A stretch of 25,493 bases of DNA from Phycisphaerae bacterium (lineage in GTDB: Bacteria; Planctomycetota; Phycisphaerae; UBA1845): the NCBI GenBank assembly GCA_021604825.1, contig BQJS01000046.1, positions 1-25,493 on the forward strand. Direction: 5' to 3'. Under the pieces are notes generated by a model. It was given only the letters and a program-made list of their open reading frames with translations. It searched no databases and was not told the DNA's origin. Each line of letters opens with the position of its first letter. Positions within the stretch are counted from its first letter, which is position 1. This document shows, piece after piece, positions 8,653 through 18,100 of this stretch. A program made the position numbers and the translations under genes.

Positions 8653-8682
8653 AAAAAAAGCCCGCAGCTTTCAACCGCGGGC
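8653..8682 (-). terminator. Rho-independent terminator upstream of cysH
   Basis: On the minus strand, GCCCGC (8682-8677) pairs with GCGGGC (8665-8660) across an 11-base loop, followed directly by seven T (8659-8653). It sits 18 bases after the stop codon at 8703-8701 of a degraded-looking reading frame and about 70 bases before cysH. It therefore probably ended a gene that has since decayed, and insulates the cysH cluster. A leader attenuator for cysH is the alternative. Confidence 0.75.
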
Positions 8683-8700
8683 CTTGAACACCAAACAATG

Positions 8701-8895
8701 CTATTTGTTGGCAATCAAGGCGACCCGTAATCCATAATCATCATACAGTGACCCATCATCGTGCGGACGCATACCGCATCGCAACAACAAAGACAGCGCA
8801 GACCATCCGCCGCAACCGTAACGTTGCAGTGCGGTGTAGCCATGAAATGATTCTGTCCTATTGCCATCATCGAAGGTGATTCTAGGTGGTGCCCA
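8701..8895 (-). pseudogene. Possible remnant: C-terminal end of a formylglycine-enzyme-like (FGE-sulfatase) protein
   Basis: The minus strand is open for 64 codons, ending with TAG at 8703-8701. It starts just after an in-frame stop and has no start codon. The end reads like the last part of a SUMF1/FGE-sulfatase domain: GCGGWSALSLLLRCGMRP, then DDYGLRVALIANK, compared with the family pattern RGGSW...CRSA.R...GFRV. A proper terminator follows the stop, as for a once functional gene. The region upstream on the same strand has only short frames broken by stops, so the rest is lost or frameshifted. The family assignment is by eye on a short segment and is tentative. Confidence 0.4.
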
Positions 8896-10046
8896 TCAGT
8901 GCGTCAAACAGAACTTCTAATGCCAGAAATGCGGCGTGGGCCTTGATTCAAACCGACCGCATGCGGCCACCAATGACAATAGACCAAATGCACCGGCAAC
9001 CTGACACGCGCGTCGCAAACGGGCTCGACTTTGGCGCAGCCGCACCTTGCATATTACATCGAATATGGGGGACTGACGGTTACGTTAGACTTCGGCGAAT
9101 GGGCGGGCGAAAACCAATCCGCGCGATGACACCCAATTCTCCGACGATTCCGCAGGCGCAAAATGGGCCCGCGTGGACGGACGCCATTCTGTGGTCCCGG
9201 AGTTGGACTTTCGATCGCGGGCATCGCGATCGGTAAACTTCGACGTGTGTTTCGGTTTGTGACGCATGACGGCATTACTCCTGACTCGCGTTGCCAGATG
9301 AAGCCTCCAGTCGTGCCGACTCTCCAAGTGGCCGGCAGCTGGCACTTCACCCAACAACTTCCATCGACGGCCAATCCTTCAGCCAAGAGTGCATCCTGCG
9401 AAAAAGTTACGAAAAAAACCGCCATTCGCGTGGGCGGATGACGGTTCTGAGCAAACACAAATTGCACCAAACCTCATCGCCGCCCGAGCGGGCGGCAAAT
9501 AATGATGATGCCAAGAAGATCGCAGCGCGATGCGTCGGCTGGCAATTCTCTGCAAATAACGTTCAACATGGCATCCACCAAAGGTCCAACTTATACGTCC
9601 GGTAAAGAAAAACCCCACAGATCCCGTTGTAGCCGATCGCAATTAACGATTGCAACAGTCTTATATGAAAGTGCCGCCAATTAAATCAGCAAACACCGCA
9701 GCACAAACGCCATCGCCACGTGAAACAAGCCGGCATCACGGTTCACGTCTAAGTTGAAGACCCACCAAATCCAGCAAACAAATCATCCCTGCGAGACAAA
9801 GCATTCCCATTCCGGTCCATTGAAACAGATTCATCGTCGGTCCCTCGTCCCCAAACCGCCCTGGCCCATGACAGCGAGCGTCGCCCAAATGGTGGTCTCC
9901 AAGTCGATGATACAATTCCCCCGAAACGGGGATTCAAGAAAATTGCCATCAACTTGGCCATCGTTGGTCCAAGGGCTGGTAAGGATTGTGACGTTTGGTT
10001 TGATTGAACGGGCAGTCGACGAAATCACTTCATTCGACTGATCGAA
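8896..10046. other. About 1.15 kb without a convincing gene
   Basis: Both strands carry only short, arginine- and proline-rich or stop-broken frames that do not resemble any family I recognise. The longest, 138 codons on the minus strand at 9054-9470, has no ribosome-binding site and shadow-like composition. A short hydrophobic frame at 9736-9834 is listed separately. No tRNA, insertion-sequence ends or long repeats were found. A weak stem (CAGTCGA at 10013-10019 with TCGACTG at 10034-10040) lies just beyond the purE stop. Decayed coding DNA or an unrecognised non-coding RNA remains possible. Confidence 0.5.
9736..9834 (-). CDS. Tiny hydrophobic ORF, 32 residues, uncertain
   Basis: An ATG at 9834 with GAGGGA 6 bases upstream opens a 32-codon frame beginning MNLFQWTGMGMLCLAGMI and ending LQLRREP. 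It would be one membrane-spanning helix with a basic end. Past the stop, another frame continues with hydrophobic coding-like residues (GLFHVAMAFVLRCLLI), which suggests a longer small membrane protein broken by a frameshift. Function is unknown and it may not be expressed. Confidence 0.3.
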   Translation of the reverse strand: MNLFQWTGMGMLCLAGMICLLDLVGLQLRREP

Positions 10047-10535
10047 CTAGTTGCGTGGGTCGGGATGGGCCAGGATCGCCTCGCGCTTGGCGTCGCGATG
10101 GGCTTGTACTTTCTTGGCGTATTCGGGCATGGCCTGCCCGAGGATCGATGTGGCGAATATGGCGGCGTTGACCGCGCCAGCTGCACCGATGGCGAACGTT
10201 GCTACCGGAATCCCTGCTGGCATCTGCACGGTGGAGAGAAGCGAGTCCATACCTTGGAGCGCCGGTGATTGGATGGGAACGCCCAGGACCGGGCGTACTG
10301 TTCGGCTGGCTACCACACCTGCGAGGTGGGCGGCACCTCCGGCGGCAGCGATGAATACTTCGACGCCTTCCTTCTGCGCGGCCTCCATGTATGCGACGAG
10401 TTCGTCGGGCGTGCGATGCGCCGAAAGAACACGAACATCGTGGGGGACGTCGAGTTGCTTCAACGTCTCCACTGCCTTGGACATCGTTTCCCAGTCCGAT
10501 TTTGAACCCATGATGATGCTGACGAGCGCGGTCAT
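10047..10535 (-). CDS. purE: N5-carboxyaminoimidazole ribonucleotide mutase
   Basis: The enzyme shifts the carboxyl group of N5-CAIR to give CAIR in purine synthesis. The 162-residue length is normal for class I PurE. Diagnostic segments are IIMGSKSDWETM near the N-terminus, VLSAHRTPDEL, AAAGGAAHLAGVVA and the GVPIQSPALQGMDSLLSTVQMPAGIPVATFAIG block that binds the nucleotide. A purine-rich AGGGGG stretch precedes the ATG. The usual partner purK is not adjacent. Upstream, after 49 bases, is an unknown secreted protein, so the gene may be the third member of a minus-strand unit with the sugar dehydrogenase, although the functions are unrelated. Confidence 0.97.
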   Translation of the reverse strand: MTALVSIIMGSKSDWETMSKAVETLKQLDVPHDVRVLSAHRTPDELVAYMEAAQKEGVEVFIAAAGGAAHLAGVVASRTVRPVLGVPIQSPALQGMDSLLSTVQMPAGIPVATFAIGAAGAVNAAIFATSILGQAMPEYAKKVQAHRDAKREAILAHPDPRN

Positions 10536-10584
10536 GTTTGGAATCCCCCTATTGGACTCATGATGTCTGACTTGCGATGCCCAG

Positions 10585-12060
10585 TTAACGAATGCCCACC
10601 GGCGCGTGGGGCTTATTCTGTTCGAGTCCGTACGCCCCTTCGCCCTCTTCGTCCCACCACGTTAGGATCGACTTGCACGCCCGGGCTCGATCGAACGTAT
10701 CGGAATCTTCGTTCATTCCGAATCCCAGACCGCTGGCATTCTGGATGGCATAAATCGACATATCCAGGATGGGCGGGAACGCACGCCGCGGCGCCGACGA
10801 CGATAACAAGCTGGTCCATTCCTCTTTCATCGATCGAATCACGGCCACATGAACCGGAACAGCCATCATCGCCCGACGATCCTTTGCGGCGCGCAGCGAC
10901 TCAACAATCATCTGAACCCGTTGCGCGGATGCGCGTCCCTCGTTTGGAGAAGCCGAGGCGACGAGCCTGACGAGCATTTGAAAATCCCGTGCCTCGCCGA
11001 AATGGGCGATCAGCAGAATCATTTCGCGCCTGATTTGCCCGTCCGATTTTGTCAGCTGATGGATGTGGTCAAGCGGCTCGCGTGAACCGGCTTTCACCAT
11101 CCGATTGGCAATCTGCGCAATATTCTCGCCGCCGCTTTCTTTGTAGGCGTTTTGCATAAACGGCATCGCCAAATTACCCTGCTTACGTGCGATCAGCGTG
11201 TCGATCATTTGAATCCGCTGCTTCTCTGGCCCGTTTTCAATCTGCCAGACAATCGCGTCTTCCGGTGACATCGACTTTGTCGCGCCGCGCCATTTGCGAA
11301 TGGCCCGCTCCAAGCGGTTGCGATCGTCGGACGTCCATTCCGAAATCAGGTAATTCCCGCCTTGGGTCTCTTTGAACGTGCATCCACTGATGCCTTCGAT
11401 CAGCGCGAGTGCCACATCGCAGACGCGAACGACGATCGGTTGGCGATAACCATCTTCGGATGTTCCCACGCTGCGGGTCGCCCGGTTGTCGTTGAGACAC
11501 TCGATGAGCGGATCAATCGCCGACGAACCACGCGAATACACCGCCATCGCCGGATCGGGCACAAACGTCATCATCCGCTCGGCGTAATAGTCCCAGACAA
11601 ACTGCTCGATCGATTCATAATACACGTTCGGCGAGATCGCCAGCCGATGGAGCATCGACGTATTGGGGAGCGCTTTGATTAAATCTGGAACCTCAGATTC
11701 ATCGTTGATGTTGTTCGAAGGTGGTGGCGACTTGATCACCGCGTCGATGCTCGCGAGCAACTGCTGGCAGGGGCCAACATATTCCGAAAGGTAATACCGC
11801 TCGATCACCGCATGGAGTTCGGCGCTGAGCAGGTCCCACGGCTCGCGGTTCTTGATGCGTACAGCAATCTTGTCCCAGGCGTCGAGCAACTCGATGTCGT
11901 GGGCGGATTTCGATTCTGCTTCGGAATTGTCCGGGCTCACCTGAGCGCAGAGTTGAGTTGCGCCGGCGGCCATACACAGCATGACGACCCCGGTGACCAA
12001 GGAGCGTGGCACCCGGAAGCTGACTAAGCCCGTACGATTTTTTTGCGTCCCGATTTGCAT
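10585..12060 (-). CDS. Secreted protein of unknown function
   Basis: I do not recognise a family. The 491-residue reading has an N-terminal export signal: basic residues, then the hydrophobic stretch SLVTGVVMLCMAAGATQL with a likely cleavage after LCA (around residue 39). The mature part is mostly helical-looking and hydrophilic. Roughly residues 290-430 contain repeated helix-pair-like segments (for example IAQIANRMVKAGSREPLDHIHQL and MILLIAHFGEARDFQMLVRLVA) that could be HEAT- or Armadillo-like, a guess from amphipathic spacing. The ATG at 12060 lies 37 bases inside the upstream dehydrogenase. A GTG at 12012 would avoid the overlap and begin directly with the signal peptide (MPRSLVTG); neither has a strong ribosome-binding site. 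The product is probably periplasmic or exported. Confidence 0.8.
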   Translation of the reverse strand: MQIGTQKNRTGLVSFRVPRSLVTGVVMLCMAAGATQLCAQVSPDNSEAESKSAHDIELLDAWDKIAVRIKNREPWDLLSAELHAVIERYYLSEYVGPCQQLLASIDAVIKSPPPSNNINDESEVPDLIKALPNTSMLHRLAISPNVYYESIEQFVWDYYAERMMTFVPDPAMAVYSRGSSAIDPLIECLNDNRATRSVGTSEDGYRQPIVVRVCDVALALIEGISGCTFKETQGGNYLISEWTSDDRNRLERAIRKWRGATKSMSPEDAIVWQIENGPEKQRIQMIDTLIARKQGNLAMPFMQNAYKESGGENIAQIANRMVKAGSREPLDHIHQLTKSDGQIRREMILLIAHFGEARDFQMLVRLVASASPNEGRASAQRVQMIVESLRAAKDRRAMMAVPVHVAVIRSMKEEWTSLLSSSAPRRAFPPILDMSIYAIQNASGLGFGMNEDSDTFDRARACKSILTWWDEEGEGAYGLEQNKPHAPVGIR

Positions 12061-13343
12061 GAAGCCGTCGCGTTTCGCGTATCAATGACCAACTTCGCGT
12101 TGTCGACTATCCATTGATAATCGTAGTCACTGTGATCGGTTGCAACCAATACCGCGTCGTACGACTTTAACATCGCCGCGGACAGCGGTTTGCTCTTCAT
12201 TTTCAGGTCATGCTCACGCTGCTGGTGGGTGCGAGCGACATACGGATCGTTGTAATCGACCTTGGCCCCCTGCTCTTTCAGCAATTCGATCAGTTCGATC
12301 GAGGGCGACTCGCGGATATCGTCAACATCCTTTTTATACGCAAGCCCGAGGACCAGAATCTTCGAACCGTTGATGGCTTTCTTGGCTTTGTTCAACGCAA
12401 GGGCCACCCGACTGATGACGTAGTGCGGCATGTTCGTGTTGATTTCGCCGGCCAACTCGATGAACTGGGTGGACATGCCATATTCGCGGGCTTTCCACGT
12501 CAGGTAGAACGGATCGATCGGAATGCAGTGCCCGCCCAAACCGGGACCGGGATAGAACGCTTGATAACCGAACGGCTTCGTCGCAGCCGCATCGACCACG
12601 TCCCACACGTTAATTCCCATCCGATCGAGCAGAACCTTCATCTCGTTGATGAGGGCGATGTTCACCGAGCGATAGACGTTCTCGAGAATCTTCGCGGCTT
12701 CGGCGACTTCGCAACTGGAAACGGGAACGATGGTTTCGAGCGCTGCGTCGTAGAGGGCCTTCGCTACGGCGAGACTCTTCGGACCCAATCCGCCGACGAG
12801 TTTGGGAATCGTCGTGGTGTTGTGCGACTTGCGACCGGGGTCTTCGCGCTCTGGTGAATAGGCGAGGAAGAAATCCTTCTCGGCGACGATGCCGCTCTTT
12901 TCGAGAATGGGTTGCATCAACTCGCGGGTCGTACCTGGGTAGGTCGTGCTTTCCAGGCAAACCAATTGATCCTTACGCAGGTACTTCGACACCATTTCGC
13001 AAGTACTCGACACGTAAGACATGTCGGGCTCGCGCATTTTGGTCAGCGGGGTCGGCACGCAGATGATGATCGCATCCACCTTGGAGATGCTGGCGAATCG
13101 ATCGGTCGCCGAAAACTTCTTTTTCTTGATGGCTTCCTTGATGAAGTCCGACGGAATGTGCTTGATGTAGCTCTTGCCGGCATTTAGCTGGGTGATTTTC
13201 TTGGGGTCGACGTCGAAGCCAACCACTTTGAAACCGGCTTCATAGAACGATCGCGACAAGGGCAAACCCACATAGCCCATTCCCACGATTCCCACGACGG
13301 CTTTGCGATCGTTGATGCGGCGTATCAAGTCAGTATGAGGCAC
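12024..13343 (-). CDS. UDP-N-acetylhexosamine 6-dehydrogenase (WbpA/WecC/TviB family)
   Basis: This NAD-dependent enzyme oxidises the 6-hydroxymethyl group of a UDP-sugar to a uronate in two steps. At 439 residues it has the length of the family. The Rossmann motif is VGIVGMGYVGLPL (17-29). The catalytic set includes Lys218 in EAAKILENVYRSVNIALINE and the nucleophile Cys273 in GPGLGGHCIPIDP. The GGHCIP-IDP wording points to UDP-GlcNAc/UDP-ManNAc dehydrogenases rather than UDP-glucose dehydrogenase (usually GGSCFPKD). It is divergent from a sugar aminotransferase across a 360-base regulatory region. Together these resemble the WbpA and WbpE steps of UDP-diacetamido-uronate synthesis, but the oxidase/reductase and acetyltransferase steps are not present here. 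It is translated from ATG at 13343. Confidence 0.93.
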   Translation of the reverse strand: MPHTDLIRRINDRKAVVGIVGMGYVGLPLSRSFYEAGFKVVGFDVDPKKITQLNAGKSYIKHIPSDFIKEAIKKKKFSATDRFASISKVDAIIICVPTPLTKMREPDMSYVSSTCEMVSKYLRKDQLVCLESTTYPGTTRELMQPILEKSGIVAEKDFFLAYSPEREDPGRKSHNTTTIPKLVGGLGPKSLAVAKALYDAALETIVPVSSCEVAEAAKILENVYRSVNIALINEMKVLLDRMGINVWDVVDAAATKPFGYQAFYPGPGLGGHCIPIDPFYLTWKAREYGMSTQFIELAGEINTNMPHYVISRVALALNKAKKAINGSKILVLGLAYKKDVDDIRESPSIELIELLKEQGAKVDYNDPYVARTHQQREHDLKMKSKPLSAAMLKSYDAVLVATDHSDYDYQWIVDNAKLVIDTRNATASCKSGRKKIVRA

Positions 13344-13374
13344 GGATCAATTCTCCGAAAGAGTTTGCACAAGT

Positions 13375-13415
13375 CATGCTGCCAGATTGCATGTTGCCAA
13401 AAGTGCATGTTGCCA
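13375..13415. promoter_or_regulatory. Three direct repeats CATGYTGCCA, candidate operator
   Basis: CATGCTGCCA (13375-13384), CATGTTGCCA (13390-13399) and CATGTTGCCA (13406-13415) recur at 15- and 16-base steps. The last two extend to TGCATGTTGCCA. They lie 32 to 72 bases upstream of the sugar dehydrogenase start, inside the divergent intergenic region. Repeats of this spacing fit cooperative binding of a transcription factor. No factor is identifiable in the window. Confidence 0.4.
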
Positions 13416-13463
13416 GACGAGCGGTCATCATAGAATCCGCCTACATTCCTGCAAGCGAACGCA

Positions 13464-13493
13464 TTGCGATGCGGTACCAGGGTCTGCTATGAT
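13464..13493 (+). promoter_or_regulatory. Candidate sigma-70-type promoter for the aminotransferase
   Basis: TTGCGA (13464-13469) and TATGAT (13488-13493) are separated by 18 bases and match the -35 and -10 consensus at four and five of six positions. Transcription would begin near 13500, leaving a leader of about 200 bases before the ATG at 13704. The prediction is from sequence match only. Confidence 0.35.
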
Positions 13494-13703
13494 CCCAACG
13501 CATCGATGGCCTTAAGATCGGCATATCTTGCGACGCAAAACAGGCAATACAGACTTGGCTAATTCCCCGTCGTGTGGGCAGCCTCTAATGGGAATCTGGC
13601 ACGTGCCAAGGCAACAATCAGCACGAACCCGCTGGGAACTTGGGACGTATCAGATTGACTAAATCAGCCCCTGAACTGTTCTTGACCGGAGCACAAAAAA
13701 CAG

Positions 13704-14828
13704 ATGAACGCATCGAATACGCCCATCGCGCTGGCTAGGCCCGATATCTCGCAAAGTGAGATCGATGCCGTCGTTGAAGTCCTCAAGACGCCGAACCTCT
13801 CACTGGGCCCGAAAGTCACCGAATTCGAGGAGAAGTTCGCGGCCCAGTGCAAGACCAAGCATGCCATCGCTTGCAACAGTGGGACCAGCGCGCTTCACTT
13901 GACGCTCTTGGGAATGGGCGTCGGACCGGGTGACGAAGTCATCACGACACCGTTTTCGTTCATCGCTTCGTCCAACTGCATCATGTTCGTCGGCGCGACC
14001 CCCAAGTTTGCGGACATCGACCCTGACACTTGGTGCCTCGATCCAAATAAGACGGACGCCGCAATCAACTCGAACACGAAGGCCTTGATACCGGTGGATG
14101 TATTCGGAATCACGCCGGACATGGATGCTTTCGCGGCGCTGGACAAGTCGCGCAACGTCCGCATCATCGAGGATTCGTGCGAAGCCTTGGGAGCCACGTT
14201 TAACGATCGACCGGCTGGTTCGTTGGGTGATGCGGGTGTGTTCGGTTTCTATCCCAATAAGCAGATCACCACCGGTGAAGGCGGCATGGTGGTGACCGAC
14301 GACGACCAGATCGCCGAGATCGCCCAGTCGGTGCGCAACCAGGGTCGGGGCAGCGGTGCGGGTTGGTTGGCCCACGAACGCCTGGGTTACAACTTCCGCC
14401 TGAGCGACATCAACTGCGCCATCGGGTGTGTCCAAGTCGACCGTCTGGACGAAATCCTCGAAAAGCGCGCCAAGGTGGCCAAGATGTACGACGAGCGGCT
14501 GGCTGGCGAAGATCGGGTGACCACCCAGGTCACCACGCCGGGTTGCCACAAGAGTTGGTTCGTCTACATCGTGCGACTGCGGGACGGCTACACACCCGAG
14601 GACCGCGACGGCATGCTGGACACGATGCGAGAAGAGGGCATCGGATGCAGCAACTACTTCGCCCCGCTCCACCTACAACCGTTTTATCGCGAATCGTTCG
14701 GGTTCAAACCGGGTGACTTTCCGTTCTGCGAGGCCCTTTCTGAGCGGACGATTGCGCTGCCGTTCCATGCCGAACTGTCGGCAGACGACATCGATCGGGT
14801 CGTGACCTCGCTGCAACGGTTGCTTTAA
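13704..14828 (+). CDS. DegT/DnrJ/EryC1/StrS-type nucleotide-sugar aminotransferase
   Basis: This PLP enzyme transfers an amino group to a keto-sugar nucleotide. At 374 residues it has the family length. The PLP lysine is Lys186 in FGFYPNKQITTGEGGMV, and EDSCEALGA (156-164) supplies the cofactor-pairing aspartate. NSGTSALHLTLL (58-69) binds the phosphate, and VFGFYPNKQITTGEGG is the family signature. The conserved NFRLSDINCAIGCVQ and the C-terminal PFHAELSADDIDRVV are also present. The divergent UDP-sugar dehydrogenase suggests a role in making an amino-uronic acid for cell-surface polysaccharide, like WbpE, but the exact sugar and carbon position cannot be read from the sequence. Confidence 0.93.
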   Translation: MNASNTPIALARPDISQSEIDAVVEVLKTPNLSLGPKVTEFEEKFAAQCKTKHAIACNSGTSALHLTLLGMGVGPGDEVITTPFSFIASSNCIMFVGATPKFADIDPDTWCLDPNKTDAAINSNTKALIPVDVFGITPDMDAFAALDKSRNVRIIEDSCEALGATFNDRPAGSLGDAGVFGFYPNKQITTGEGGMVVTDDDQIAEIAQSVRNQGRGSGAGWLAHERLGYNFRLSDINCAIGCVQVDRLDEILEKRAKVAKMYDERLAGEDRVTTQVTTPGCHKSWFVYIVRLRDGYTPEDRDGMLDTMREEGIGCSNYFAPLHLQPFYRESFGFKPGDFPFCEALSERTIALPFHAELSADDIDRVVTSLQRLL

Positions 14829-15015
14829 GAATTCCATCCCACCGACAGCCGAGGCTCGCGGGCATTGATTTGACAGGGCTCATCGTGACTTATGTGCTTG
14901 CAGCCCATAGTCTTAGCCGGTAATGTGCCATCACTTTAAGGGCGAGACTCCACCCGCCGGCGCGCGTTCTGCAGACTCCCGGACGCGATGTACTCGACGC
15001 GGTATTGAAGTCGAT

Positions 15016-15045
15016 CGTCATCGAAAACCTGTCGTCATCGAAAAC
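15016..15045. repeat. 13-base direct repeat upstream of the secretin gene
   Basis: CGTCATCGAAAAC occurs at 15016-15028 and again at 15033-15045, a 17-base step, about 70 to 100 bases upstream of the secretin start. It may be an operator or a simple local duplication. The rest of the 288-base gap (14829-15116) shows a TTGACA at 14870-14875 without a good -10 partner and nothing else clear. Confidence 0.35.
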
Positions 15046-15103
15046 AATTTGTGCGTTGGCAGGGCCCGCGTTCATTCCTGCAAACGCTACCTGAATTCCA
15101 GCT

Positions 15104-15111
15104 AAGGAGAG
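15104..15111 (+). promoter_or_regulatory. Strong ribosome-binding site that fixes a GTG start
   Basis: AAGGAGAG ends 5 bases before GTG at 15117. An ATG in the same frame at 15051 has no such site and would add 22 residues that are not signal-like. GTG at 15117 is followed directly by a basic stretch and a hydrophobic export signal, so it is the preferred start. Confidence 0.8.
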
Positions 15112-15116
15112 CACCT

Positions 15117-18100
15117 GTGCATCCAACTAGGCTCTTGGCAAAGCGTATCCTTCCGACTTCCACCATCCTCGCATTCGCATTGTCCTTTGCGATGCCAACG
15201 TTCGTATATGCGGGCGATGCCGAAGATGCCCTGGACGCTGCGATCGCGCTGTTTGATCGAGGTCAGTACAAAGAAGCCCAATCGATGCTACTGGCGATTG
15301 ATCGCGGTGATCTCGATCCGTCGATGCAATCCCAGCGCAAGGATTACGTGAATCGCTCGCGGGTGGCGCTTCGGATGGTGGACCAGGCGCAAACCGATCT
15401 CGATGACGGTGTGCAAGCCCACAAGCAGTCGCGCTTGGGCGATGCCGAAACACTCTTCAACGCAGTTGTCGCCAATGAGTACGCGACCCAGATGCAGCGC
15501 TCCACGGCGATGCGTCATAAACGCGAAATCAGCAATACGCGGTCAGGTGGCGTGGTACCGGTCAATCGATCGCAACCGCTCTCGCAGTTCGCAGCCAACG
15601 GACCAGCCTCCGGAACGAACAATGATCAGGCCCGCGAACTAACCCGTCGGGGCTACGAAGCCCTGCGGGCAGGCAACAACGATGAGGCCACGCGCTTGTT
15701 CAACCAAGCCCTTCAGAAGGTTCCGGGCTATCCCCAAGCCGTCGAAGGCATCAACCAAGCCCGCGGGCACAATCGCGTCGAATCGCCCAGCGGATCACTG
15801 CTCGATCGAATTCAGTCGAGAAATCGGGTCCAATGGCAGCGGGCGCAGGAAACCTTCCGCGGGTACGAAAAAGAGATTCAATCTGCCATTATCGATGAAA
15901 ACTTCGACTTGGCCCGGGAACTATTGCTCAGCGCCCGCCAGGTGGTTGAAGGGGCTAAGCAATACGCCGATCCGCTGATCAAGTACGAAAGCATCATGAG
16001 CGAGATCGATGCGCTGGAGAAGAACCTCGGTGCCGAACTGGAACGAAATGACCAAAACCGCGCACGAACCCAACGCGACGAAATCCAACGCACCGAGCGC
16101 GATCGCAACCGCCAGACCTCTGAGCGCAGAAGTCGCCGCATCGACGCGTTGATGAATGAAGCCCTTCAGCTTCGTAAGGACCGCGAACTCAAGAAGTCCA
16201 TCGCGGTGCTGGAACAGGTCGTCGCCCTCGATCCGCGAAACGATCGGGCCCGCTGGATGATCGATGACCTCAGCGACGTGTATCACATTCACCGACAGGC
16301 CAGAAACCGCGACGAAATGTACCGACAGTCGCAGGCCCTTCTGGTCGATACCGAAGAATCGAAAATCCCGTGGCACGAGACGATTCAATACCCGAAAGAC
16401 TGGATCGAAATCACCTCTGGTCCCGAGCGCGTGGCCACCGGTCGTGAGCGCTTGTCGGCTGAGGACCGCCAGCTTCATTCCAAGCTGGACGCATCGATTC
16501 CGATCAACATCGAGGACACCACGTTTGAGGAAGTCATCGATGAATTCGCAACCAACCAGGGCACCAACATCACGGTGATCTGGAACGATTTGGAAGCCGT
16601 TGGTATCGATCGCGACCTACCTGTCACTTTGCAATTCCCGTCAGAAGTCACCTTCAAGAAGGCACTCAAAGAGGTGCTGGACCAGGTTGGCGGTGGCGAG
16701 GTGGAGTTGGGCTACGTGGTCGCCGATGGCGTTATCAAAATCGCCACGCAGACACTGTTGGACAAAGACACCTACGTTGATGTCTACCCCATTGAAGACC
16801 TGCTACTAAGCGTCCCCGACTTTGAAGGCCCGCGCGTTGACGTCACCGGTGGTGGCGGCGGCGGCGGTGGTGGTGGTGGCGGCGGCGGCGGTGGTGGCGG
16901 TGGCGGCGGTGGTGGATTCGGTGGCGGCGGCGGTGGCGGCGGAATTGGTGGCGGTGGTGGTGGCGGACTCGGCGGTGGTGGCGGAGGAATTGGTGGCGGC
17001 GGCGGTGGCGGACTCGGCGGTGGCGGCATCGGTGGTGGTTTTGGCGGTGGCGCTCCGTTCTCAGATAGCGGCGACTCCGAAGGCGACGACGAAGACGAAG
17101 GCACCCGCGAAGAACGCGTCGACGAACTCCTCGAACTTATCCGCAACACGATCGAGCCCGACAGTTGGAGAGAGAGCGGTGGAACCGATGCTTCGATCGA
17201 TGAACTCGGCGGCCAACTTGTTGTCACGCAAACGGCAAGCGCTCATGCCGATATTCACGATTTGCTCGGCAAACTCCGCGACCAGCGGGCGATTCAAATC
17301 GCCATCGAAGCGCGATTCATCACCATTACATCGAACTACTTGGAAGAACTTGGCCTCGACCTCGACGTCGTGTTGAATCAGGGCAATGCCGGGTTCGACC
17401 GAACCGGTCAAAGTGCGACCGGATCGCAGGTCTTGATGCCGCGATCATTCTCACGACTCGGCTTCCTTCCGGGTATTCCCGGAGCAGGCTTGACCCTCAA
17501 CCAGTCGCAAAACGGCGTCTCTCAACCCTACGGTAACCCCGGGCTGATTCCGGCACCGGGTGGCGGATTGGTTAATGCGTCCAACGCAACACCGATCCCG
17601 ATTATCTCGAACGTGCTCGACCTCGTTCAGCCGAGCAATACGGTTATTCCAAACTCGTTTGGAGGCGCGACGACGCCAGCGATGAGCATTTTTGGAAGCT
17701 TCCTCGACGGCATCCAGGTTGACTTTCTTTTACGGGCGACGCAAGCCGATCGCCGCAGCAGCATTATGAACGCTCCACGACTGGTACTCTTCAATGGTCA
17801 GCGGGCGTGGGTCGGCGTGTTAACCACGGCCAGCTATGTAGCGTCGGTCTTCCCGGTTGTGGACGAAAATGCTGTTGCACTTCAGCCAAACGTACAGCCG
17901 CTTCAGACTGGTACGGTTCTCGACGTGCAGGCTGTGGTGTCTTCAGACAAGCGCTACGTCACAATGAACCTGCGTCCCGGTGTCGCTCAGCCGGTCGGTC
18001 CACTTCAAGTCTTTCCGTTTAGCGGCGGTGCGTCTGGGGCGGCGGCAGCGGCAGATGCGTTCATTCAGCTTCCAAACGTCCAGCGTCAGGTCATTCGAAC

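Larger units (their letters stand above)
13344..13703. other. Divergent intergenic region, 360 bases
   Basis: This gap separates the minus-strand sugar dehydrogenase from the plus-strand aminotransferase. It holds the CATGYTGCCA triple repeat, one candidate plus-strand promoter and a perfect 12-base palindrome TGGCACGTGCCA at 13597-13608 in the probable leader of the aminotransferase. No open reading frame of note is present. The layout suggests shared control of the two polysaccharide genes. Confidence 0.6.

Noticed and set aside
8582..8698. Longer cysH with a 39-residue N-terminal extension
   Set aside because: It would begin upstream of a rho-independent terminator and encode a Cys/Gly/Arg-rich stretch unlike the family; ATG 8581 fits better.
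9054..9470. 138-codon minus-strand frame
   Set aside because: Arginine/proline-rich, no ribosome-binding site, overlaps similar frames on both strands, no recognisable motif; treated as chance.
10535..10562. Nine-codon upstream ORF overlapping the purE start as ATGA
   Set aside because: Could be a leader peptide, but it is very short and has no ribosome-binding site; chance is the simpler reading.
13800..14672. 290-codon minus-strand frame
   Set aside because: Lies fully antisense to the well-supported sugar aminotransferase and has a typical shadow composition (Val, Arg, Asp, His rich).
14870..14900. TTGACA as a -35 promoter box for the secretin gene
   Set aside because: No acceptable -10 at 16-18 bases downstream; only TATGTG at 15 bases.
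16784..17227. 147-codon minus-strand proline-rich frame
   Set aside because: Complement of the polyglycine tract; artefact of the GGN repeat.
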